From PUPG01 sp031323845 (lineage in GTDB: Bacteria > Bacteroidota > Bacteroidia > Bacteroidales > UBA7960): a DNA stretch of 5,415 nucleotides. The position numbers and the translations under genes are program-made. The stretch is taken from assembly GCA_031323845.1 (NCBI GenBank), contig JAVIYP010000102.1, positions 1 through 5,415 on the forward strand, in the 5' to 3' direction. Positions 1 through 4,705 of this stretch are shown one piece after another (within the stretch, counting starts at the first letter, position 1; the number at the start of each line of letters is the position of its first letter). The notes under the pieces are model-generated. The model worked only from the letters and a program-made list of their open reading frames with translations, made no database searches and was not told the origin of the DNA.

Positions 1-587
1 AGATATCTGGCTTTCTGTATCCCTGCTCTGCGAAGCAAGGCACTGTTTGTGGCATCGCCAAACAAAACTACGCTTCCCTGTTTCCGGCAAAGCTCAACCA
101 GGTTGTTATCCTTAACTTTTTCAATAACCACCACCCTGTATCCCTGTTGTGAAAAATCTTTGGCCAAACGCAATCCCCTCTGGCCCAGACCACAAACAAC
201 AACATGGTTTCTGTAAAAGCGGATCATCAACATTTGCCACTGCTTGCTGAAAATGGCAAGCAGTGCCTGTATTGCGGCAAAGGCCGCCAGGGCGGGCATA
301 AGGAAGCGGGCTGCGTTCAATTGCCATGGAACGTGCCCTTTTACCGCACCCCCTTCCAGGGCAATAAGTTGCACGGCGCGGTATAGAAGGTCAAATTTGG
401 AAAGGTAGGTTCCTTCAGCTTCAAAGAATCGGTAAAACCCGATATAACCCAAAATGATAGACAGAAACCAAAATGCTACCACCAGCGGCCATTTTAACTC
501 AAGCAAAGCTTTTTTAAACCGTCTTCTCCAAAAAGCCCTGAGTCGCTTCCGCCAGGCTTCTTGTTGCGGATTTCTGTTTTTTGACAT
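1..587 (-). CDS. TrkA-N/RCK-domain NAD-binding membrane protein, N-terminal part (runs off left edge)
   Basis: Reading from ATG at 587 toward the left edge gives 195 codons with no stop, so the C-terminus lies outside the window. Residues 1-30 are strongly basic (many Arg/Lys), consistent with a cytoplasmic N-terminus. Residues about 33-55 and 94-113 are hydrophobic transmembrane segments. Between them, residues 66-80 resemble a pore helix but end in LEGGA instead of a TVGYG filter. From residue 127 a Rossmann fold begins: HVVVCGLGQRG (GxGxxG at G133, G135, G138), VVVIEK with acidic E156 at the end of strand 2 (typical of NAD(H) binding), then FGDAT at 176-180. This is the TrkA-N/RCK pattern, which gates or regulates K+ transport in many proteins. 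An in-frame TGA lies upstream and no strong ribosome binding site precedes the ATG; I chose 587 as the only ATG near the start. Proteins of this architecture often carry more C-terminal domains (I recall RyR-type), not visible here. The fold is clear; ion channel activity is inference. Confidence 0.85.
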   Translation of the reverse strand, partial: MSKNRNPQQEAWRKRLRAFWRRRFKKALLELKWPLVVAFWFLSIILGYIGFYRFFEAEGTYLSKFDLLYRAVQLIALEGGAVKGHVPWQLNAARFLMPALAAFAAIQALLAIFSKQWQMLMIRFYRNHVVVCGLGQRGLRLAKDFSQQGYRVVVIEKVKDNNLVELCRKQGSVVLFGDATNSALLRRAGIQKARY

Positions 588-684
588 AACAACCAATTTT
601 AAAAGATCTGTCAGAACTCCATTAATTCCAGCAAAGATTCAGTTTGTTCTATTTCAATAAAATCAAAGGAAAAATAAATAATAG

Positions 685-804
685 TCACCCGGAATCCGGA
701 CGAATTTTGTTATGCTCATCACTCAGGGTGATCTCTCCACCGGTAAGCTTGCATCGGAAGGTAATGCCGGCTGCACTCAACGGGATTTTAATTTGAGCTT
801 CCAT
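685..804 (-). CDS. possible small hypothetical protein, 39 residues
   Basis: An ATG at 804 opens a 39-codon frame ending in TGA at 687-685, 97 bases upstream of the RCK-type gene and on the same strand. The product begins MEAQIKIPLSAAGITFRCK and ends NKIRPDSG. Its alternating polar/hydrophobic pattern suggests beta strands; it has one Cys and no signal peptide or membrane segment. An in-frame TGA lies a few codons upstream, so this is not the tail of a longer intact frame at this position. The ribosome binding site is poor (AGGG directly before the ATG). I do not recognise the sequence. It could be a small protein co-transcribed with the RCK gene, a leader peptide, a decayed gene fragment, or chance. 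The protein-like composition is the only argument for it. Confidence 0.35.
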   Translation of the reverse strand: MEAQIKIPLSAAGITFRCKLTGGEITLSDEHNKIRPDSG

Positions 805-1137
805 CCCTGTATAGTATATGTATCTTGATCATTTGATGATTCTTCAGAATAATATGCAATTTAATTAAAAATCTTAAATAAGCAACGTCCAGCTAAAAAT
901 ACTAGCAAACAAAAACCACTGTCCCCACTGCCGGTTGAACATCAAAAAATAGCCCTGGTTTTCCTGGTAAAGAAAATTTGTTTTATTTTCACTGCAAAAA
1001 TAGCGTAAAGCAGACGCATTGATGCGGGAAGGCCTGACAATGACATGAATTGTCGTTGGGCATGGTAAGGATGGCTCACAGCTATACGCACGCTGTCCGC
1101 AAAATTGCAACTGTTGTCAAACAATTATTTTCAGTAA
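805..1137. other. intergenic region between divergent units
   Basis: No convincing gene is seen here. The part from about 805 to 890 is AT-rich, with TATACT- and TATTAT-like hexamers on the minus strand that could serve the leftward unit, but no well-spaced TTGACA-like partner could be assigned. From 890 to 1137 all frames are broken by stops apart from short minus-strand frames whose composition does not look like protein. Two dyads occur at 1036-1054 and 1120-1142 and are listed separately. No hairpin followed by a T-run (intrinsic terminator) and no riboswitch-like architecture was recognised. Confidence 0.6.
1036..1054. repeat. inverted repeat GACAAT-N7-ATTGTC
   Basis: Six-base perfect arms at 1036-1041 and 1049-1054 flank a 7-base spacer. 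The inner ACAAT/ATTGT half-sites are shared with the dyad at 1120-1142, whose centre is about 86 bases away. It lies about 250 bases upstream of mrpF. It could be an operator half of a two-site arrangement; a 6-base dyad can also arise by chance. Confidence 0.4.
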
Positions 1138-1142
1138 TTGTT
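1120..1142. promoter_or_regulatory. dyad AACAATTA-N7-TAATTGTT, candidate operator
   Basis: Eight-base perfect arms (1120-1127 and 1135-1142) are separated by TTTTCAG. Immediately downstream, 1144-1149 reads GATAAT, a 5/6 match to a -10 box, but the bases 16-18 upstream of it are a poor -35 and fall inside the left arm. If GATAAT is the mrp operon promoter, a protein on this dyad would occlude RNA polymerase. There is no T-run after the repeat, so it is not an intrinsic terminator. The dyad is plainly visible; its role is inference. Confidence 0.4.
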
Positions 1143-1278
1143 GGATAATGAGATCAGCTATCGTTGGATGGGCTGGACGCATCATTCCGGTCAGTTCGAT
1201 GTTATGGATAAGAAATCATGGATTGAAATCCCGGTGGCGAATGCTGCATCTTTAGTTGTGGCAGGACATCCCAGGTAA
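1138..1278 (+). CDS. possible short ORF or gene remnant before mrpF, 46 codons
   Basis: After an in-frame TAA at 1135-1137, a frame begins with two TTG codons and runs to TAA at 1276-1278. Its product contains YRWMGWTHHSGQFDVMDKK followed by a WIEIPVANAASLVV stretch and ends GHPR. There is no ATG near the start (the first in-frame ATG is at 1168) and no recognisable ribosome binding site. The composition, with Trp-rich and His-rich stretches and a hydrophobic C-terminal part, looks more protein-like than expected by chance. It does not resemble MrpE, the subunit normally encoded at this place. It ends one base before a possible TTG start and 25 bases before the ATG of mrpF. It may be a leader peptide, the tail of a decayed gene, or chance. 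Confidence 0.25.
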   Translation: MLDNEISYRWMGWTHHSGQFDVMDKKSWIEIPVANAASLVVAGHPR

Positions 1279-1303
1279 ATTGTTTTACGGCAAGCTGTTT
1301 TCT

Positions 1304-1573
1304 ATGGACGTTTTTTTTATCATAGTGATTATATTCCTCCTGCTCAACATAGCCATGGGGCTGTTCCGGGTGTGGAGGGGACCCACGGTCGCGGACCGCT
1401 TGCTTACCACCCAGCTGTTCGGCACTACGGGAATGGCCATCTTATTGGTCCTGGCGGGCTATCTGAAGGAGCTTACCTTGCTCAATGTCGCCATTACCTT
1501 TAATGTGCTGGCCATTCTGCTGGTAATTGGTCTGGTCCGGGTCTGGAAAAAGAAGAAAGGAGACACGCTATGA
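1304..1573 (+). CDS. mrpF: Mrp-type Na+/H+ antiporter subunit F (MrpF/MnhF/PhaF, MbhB-like)
   Basis: This small membrane subunit belongs to the Mrp multisubunit cation/proton antiporter. From ATG 1304 it is 89 residues, the usual family length. Three hydrophobic segments lie at about 3-22, 37-52 and 58-80, and the hallmark RGPTVADR motif is at residues 25-32 in the first loop, followed by a basic tail WKKKKGD. The start is uncertain. ATG 1304 lacks a good ribosome binding site, whereas in-frame TTG codons at 1280 (behind CCAGG) and 1256 would add 8 or 16 residues; the ATG start matches the typical short N-terminus just before the first membrane segment. The stop overlaps the mrpG start by 4 bases (ATGA). 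It is the first recognisable gene of the operon, and the MrpE gene that normally precedes it is not found. The family call is strong; the start is moderate. Confidence 0.9.
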   Translation: MDVFFIIVIIFLLLNIAMGLFRVWRGPTVADRLLTTQLFGTTGMAILLVLAGYLKELTLLNVAITFNVLAILLVIGLVRVWKKKKGDTL

Positions 1574-1878
1574 CGATACTTGAACTGATCACTGTTATCC
1601 TCCTGGTGGTGGGTTGTTTCTTTTTCCTGGCGGGAACCCTGGGGGTGCTTCGTTTCCCGGATCTGTTTTCCCGTCTTCATGCCCTTACCAAAGCGGACAA
1701 TCTGGGGCTTGGCTTTATTGCTGCCGGCATGGCGCTGCATATCGCCTCTCCCTGGGCGGCGCTGAAGATTTTCTTTATCTGGATCTTCACGCTCCTGGCC
1801 AGCTCAACATCCTGTTACCTGATCGCCCGTTTCCAGCGGGAACAGTACGAACCGAAAAACGGAAAGGAGCAGGAATGA
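1570..1878 (+). CDS. mrpG: Mrp-type Na+/H+ antiporter subunit G (MrpG/MnhG/PhaG, MbhC-like)
   Basis: This 102-residue membrane subunit has the family signature in residues 24-48: LGVLRFPDLFSRLHALTKAD followed by NLGLG, matching the MnhG/PhaG pattern (GxLRFPDxxxRLHAxTKA). Three hydrophobic segments lie at about 4-24, 44-60 and 65-86, with a charged C-terminal tail. Translation starts at ATG 1570, which overlaps the mrpF stop by 4 bases and has a good ribosome binding site (AAAGGAG, 1556-1562, 7-base spacing). Its own stop overlaps the next start by 4 bases. In Mrp complexes MrpG packs with MrpE and MrpF beside MrpA; it is a structural subunit without known catalytic residues. Nothing is odd about the length or motifs. 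Confidence 0.93.
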   Translation: MTILELITVILLVVGCFFFLAGTLGVLRFPDLFSRLHALTKADNLGLGFIAAGMALHIASPWAALKIFFIWIFTLLASSTSCYLIARFQREQYEPKNGKEQE

Positions 1879-2861
1879 GTATTCTGATAGACGGCTTACT
1901 GGCCATTCTTGCGATTTACCTGGCCTTACAGAGCTTGCTTGCTCCGAGTCTTGCCCAGAGCGTCTTTCTTTTCTTTGCCTTCGGGCTGGCACTGGCGCTG
2001 GCATGGATCCGCCTGGGTGCCGTGGATGTGGCCATTACCGAAGCGGCTATAGCGGCCGGTTTTCTGGGCGTTTTGTTTCTTGATGCCCTCAGGGACTTTT
2101 CTCCAAACGATTCTAAAAAACAGGAAGACGCCGAAGTTGTCAACGGTCCTGTTTCCCAAAAAAAAGACAGACCCCTTTTGCTGCCCAGACTGGCGCTTGG
2201 ACTGGGCCTGGGGCTTTTTCTGCTTATTTCACTGGAAGCTGTCTGGCAGATCCCGGAGGGCGGTGGACTGACCGCAGAGGCCGGGGCCCTGCTTCCGGAA
2301 TCGGGAGTCGAGCATCCTGTCACCGCTGTCTTACTGAATTTCCGAGCTTATGACACCTGGCTGGAGATCGGGGTCATTCTCATGGGCCTTTTGGCCATCT
2401 TTGCGGTGGGAGGGATTAAGGCTTACCGAAAGCCCGGAGTGGCTGCCTTAGACCCCTTGCTGCGGCAGGTGATTTTGTTTTTCACCCCGGTTCTCTTTCT
2501 GTTTGGAGCGTTCCTTTTATACTTTGGGAAAACCGGACCCGGGGGGGCTTTTCAGGCTGCGGTTTTGTGGGGCGCCATTGGGATCCTGCTTCACCTGGGA
2601 GGCCGGCCGGTTTTGGAAGAGATACCCCGCTGGCTGCGTAAACTGCTTCTAACGGTGGGACTTGGGTTTTTCCTCCTGCTGGGTTTTCTCTTCATGACCG
2701 GAGGAGGTGCCCTGTTTGAATACCCACCCGCCTATGCCGGAATCCTGATCCTGATCGTGGAAACGCTGGCGGCAATAAGCATTGCCGTAGCCCTGACGGC
2801 TATCTTTGCAAGTTTAAATCAAATGAGAGAGGTACCGAACGAAAGTAAAGCCAATTCTTGA
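1875..2861 (+). CDS. mrpB: Fused Mrp subunit: MrpA C-terminal tail (MbhD/MbhE-like, DUF4040) plus MrpB
   Basis: From ATG 1875 the product is 328 residues, over twice the usual MrpB (about 140). Residues 1-75 match the DUF4040/MbhD domain, with the motif GAVDVAITEAAIAAG carrying E56. Residues 76-104 are a hydrophilic linker. Residues 105-185 match MbhE and the end of MrpA, with HPVTAVLLNFRAYDTWLEIG (residues 147-166). Residues 193-312 are an MnhB domain with the loop FGKTGPGGAFQAA (217-229), the counterpart of the GHxxPGGGFxGG loop of classical MrpB. About nine or ten hydrophobic segments are seen. The start is fixed by AAAGGAG at 1863-1869 and by the 4-base overlap with mrpG; an open frame extends further upstream, but only as an overlap of mrpG in another frame. 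The fusion supplies the MrpA tail that a separate, shorter channel subunit would lack. The assignment is firm; the fusion type is known in Mrp variants and Mbh-like modules. Confidence 0.9.
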   Translation: MSILIDGLLAILAIYLALQSLLAPSLAQSVFLFFAFGLALALAWIRLGAVDVAITEAAIAAGFLGVLFLDALRDFSPNDSKKQEDAEVVNGPVSQKKDRPLLLPRLALGLGLGLFLLISLEAVWQIPEGGGLTAEAGALLPESGVEHPVTAVLLNFRAYDTWLEIGVILMGLLAIFAVGGIKAYRKPGVAALDPLLRQVILFFTPVLFLFGAFLLYFGKTGPGGAFQAAVLWGAIGILLHLGGRPVLEEIPRWLRKLLLTVGLGFFLLLGFLFMTGGGALFEYPPAYAGILILIVETLAAISIAVALTAIFASLNQMREVPNESKANS

Positions 2862-2870
2862 CCTGGAAGT

Positions 2871-3173
2871 ATGGAAACTTATCAGATATATAGTTTAAGC
2901 TCCGCAGTGCTCTTTGTCATCGGTATGGGCGGAGTCTTTGCGGCGAGGCATTTTATTAAAAAGATTATTGCCACCATTATTATGGGAGGAGGGGTCTTTT
3001 TGTGTTTCGTCAGTTTTGCCTATCGTGATGCCCTCGCCTTTGCCGACCCCGTGCCGCACGCCCTGGTGATAACCGGAATCGTGGTGGCAGTCGCCTCAGG
3101 TGCTTTTGCCCTTGCGTTGGCGCGTCGCATTTATCAACTAACCGGAGAAGAATCTTTTACAAACGACCAATGA
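2871..3173 (+). CDS. mrpC: Mrp-type Na+/H+ antiporter subunit C (MrpC/MnhC, NuoK-like, MbhG-like)
   Basis: This 100-residue, three-helix membrane protein is homologous to NuoK of complex I. Hydrophobic segments lie at about 7-25, 33-50 and 63-85. The signature ADPVPHALVITGIVVAV (58-74) corresponds to the DPLPQALxLTAIVI motif of MnhC. In Mrp and complex I this subunit sits beside the proton-channel subunits and contributes to the ion path. The start at ATG 2871 has only a partial ribosome binding site (TGGAAG) and lies 9 bases after the preceding stop, so re-initiation is likely. The stop overlaps the mrpD start by 4 bases. The C-terminal tail (TGEESFTNDQ) is short and acidic. Family and length agree well. 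Confidence 0.92.
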   Translation: METYQIYSLSSAVLFVIGMGGVFAARHFIKKIIATIIMGGGVFLCFVSFAYRDALAFADPVPHALVITGIVVAVASGAFALALARRIYQLTGEESFTNDQ

Positions 3174-4705
3174 CAGCGTTCCCAGCATCTCCATTTCCTG
3201 CTCTTCTGGTAGGTTTGCCCGTTCTGATGGCGACACTGAGCCTCTTTTTCAGGTCCGGGAGAAAGGCTTTGGTGGGCCTGACAGGATCACTGCTCACCAC
3301 GGCTTTGGCGTTAATCGCCTTCTTCGAAGTCATGCGGCAGGGAACGTTAATTCATATCCTGGGAGGTTGGGAGCCTCCCTTGGGAATCCTGTTAAGAATG
3401 GATCCCCTGGCGGCGGTGTTTATCGGGATGACGGCAGTAGTGGGCGTTTTTATCAGCCTGTATGCCTGGTGGTATTTCCGTGCCCAGGAAGCCGCTACCG
3501 GTGGATTCCCGCTGTTCTGGCCCTTGTGGCTTTTCCTGTGGGCCGGACTGAACGGACTCTTTCTCTCCAACGACCTGTTTAACCTGTTCGTTACCATCGA
3601 GGTCGTCGGCATCTGCGCAGTGGCCCTGGCTGTGCTGTCTGGAAAAAAACACGCCCTGGTCGCCGGATTACGTTACCTGCTGGCCGCGATTGCCGGCTCA
3701 ATGGCCTATCTTTTTGGTACTGCTCTTCTTTACGGAAGCACGGGAGCACTTGACCTTGGACTTTTGGGTCAGGCTTTGGAGCCCGGCGCAACCACAACCT
3801 TTGCCCTGGTGGTCATCACCCTCGGGCTCATGATCAAAATGGCCGGCTTCCCCTTTCACTTCTGGCTTCCACCGGCGCATTCCTCTGCACTCGCTCCGGT
3901 GAGTGCGCTGCTCTCGGCTTTGGTGGTTAAGGGAGCATTTTACATTTTGCTTCGCTTATGGATGGAAGTCTTTGGGGTGTCACTTGCTTTTGCGGCCGGA
4001 CAACTCATTGGAGTTGCCGGAGCGGTAGCGGTCATCTGGGGCTCCTGGCAAGCTTTCATGCAGACTAACTTAAAGCTGATTGTGGCCCATTCCAGTGTTG
4101 CTCAACTGGGGTACTTGCTGATGATCTTCCCGTTGTTGATCCTGGCACCTGGAGTGCCGGCCGGGTCGGCTGACTGGCTTTCTCCGGTGTGGACAGCCGG
4201 AGTCTACCAGGTGATGGCTCATGCCTTTGCCAAAGCCTCCTTTTTTCTTTCCGCGGGAATCATTATTATAGCCATCGGACACGACCGTATAGCTTCCCTG
4301 CGCAACCTGGCGGTACGCATGCCCATGACCGTCATCGCCATAGGCATCGCCGGAGTCAGCTTGATCGGGCTGCCCCCGAGTGGAGGTTTTATTGCGAAAT
4401 GGATGCTTCTGCAGGGAATCTTCCTCAGCGGGCAATGGTGGTGGGCACCCGTGGTGCTGGCGGGCAGCTTGCTGGCCGCAGGCTATGTCTTCAGGATAAT
4501 GCGGCTGGCTTTTGCCCCTGCCCATGAAAAGGAAGCCCTGCGCCCGGTACCGAAAGCTCTTCAGCTGTGTGCCCTGTTGCTGGCGCTGGGCTCTTTTTTG
4601 ATCGTGTTGCCGGCCGAACACCTGATACAGTTCCTGGAAAGCAGCGAAGTATTCGGCTCCGGTATAGAATCTTTAGTGGAAGGAGGTGACTATGGAAGCG
4701 AATAG
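3170..4705 (+). CDS. mrpD: Mrp-type Na+/H+ antiporter subunit D (MrpD/MnhD, MbhH-like), proton-conducting subunit
   Basis: This 511-residue polytopic protein has the usual MrpD length and about 14 membrane segments; the central part is the Proton_antipo_M domain shared with NuoL/M/N. The ion-path residues expected of the family are present: E144 in FNLFVTIEVVG (helix 5), K223 in LMIKMAGFPFHFWLPPAH (helix 7), K254 in SALVVKGAFYILLR (helix 8), K302 and H306 in QTNLKLIVAHSSVAQLGY (broken-helix region), and K410 in LPPSGGFIAKW (helix 12). The protein should therefore be a functional antiporter channel subunit. ATG 3170 overlaps the mrpC stop by 4 bases and has no well-placed ribosome binding site, so translation is probably coupled. 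The C-terminus overlaps the next gene by 14 bases. The call is firm, with no missing key residue noticed. Confidence 0.95.
   Translation: MTAFPASPFPALLVGLPVLMATLSLFFRSGRKALVGLTGSLLTTALALIAFFEVMRQGTLIHILGGWEPPLGILLRMDPLAAVFIGMTAVVGVFISLYAWWYFRAQEAATGGFPLFWPLWLFLWAGLNGLFLSNDLFNLFVTIEVVGICAVALAVLSGKKHALVAGLRYLLAAIAGSMAYLFGTALLYGSTGALDLGLLGQALEPGATTTFALVVITLGLMIKMAGFPFHFWLPPAHSSALAPVSALLSALVVKGAFYILLRLWMEVFGVSLAFAAGQLIGVAGAVAVIWGSWQAFMQTNLKLIVAHSSVAQLGYLLMIFPLLILAPGVPAGSADWLSPVWTAGVYQVMAHAFAKASFFLSAGIIIIAIGHDRIASLRNLAVRMPMTVIAIGIAGVSLIGLPPSGGFIAKWMLLQGIFLSGQWWWAPVVLAGSLLAAGYVFRIMRLAFAPAHEKEALRPVPKALQLCALLLALGSFLIVLPAEHLIQFLESSEVFGSGIESLVEGGDYGSE
4680..4689 (+). promoter_or_regulatory. strong ribosome binding site of the second D-type gene
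   Basis: AAGGAGGTGA is fully complementary to the anti-Shine-Dalgarno end of 16S rRNA, with 5 bases between GGAGG and ATG 4692. It is the best ribosome binding site in the window, lies inside the end of mrpD, and fixes the start of the next gene. Confidence 0.85.

Noticed and set aside
121..660. Small frames on both strands (121-327, 204-386, 454-660)
   Set aside because: They are out-of-frame or antisense to the RCK-type gene, whose frame shows a coherent membrane plus Rossmann architecture.
685..731. TCACCC/GGGTGA and CCGGA/TCCGG inverted repeats near the end of the small minus-strand ORF
   Set aside because: The arms are 5-6 bases, partly incompatible with each other, and not followed by a T-run on either strand, so no terminator is supported.
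831..850. Small palindromes ATCAT-TTG-ATGAT and ATTCT-TC-AGAAT
   Set aside because: Five-base arms in AT-rich DNA are expected by chance, and no T-run or promoter context supports a terminator or operator.
874..1124. Minus-strand frames of 60-78 codons in the intergenic region
   Set aside because: No ribosome binding site, overlapping frames with unremarkable composition, and no recognisable motif; they look like chance open frames.
1614..1874. Upstream in-frame extension of the A-tail/MrpB fusion to a 415-residue protein
   Set aside because: The extension lies entirely over mrpG in another frame and reads as a low-quality shadow; the strong ribosome binding site and 4-base overlap place the start at 1875.
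2871..3173. Absence from MrpC of the helix 2 glutamate typical of NuoK
   Set aside because: As far as I recall, Mrp-type C subunits generally lack this glutamate, so its absence is normal for the family and not a defect.
4070..4621. 183-codon minus-strand frame inside mrpD
   Set aside because: It is antisense to a clear mrpD coding region with all family motifs, and its Gln/Gly/Arg-rich composition is typical of a shadow of hydrophobic codons.
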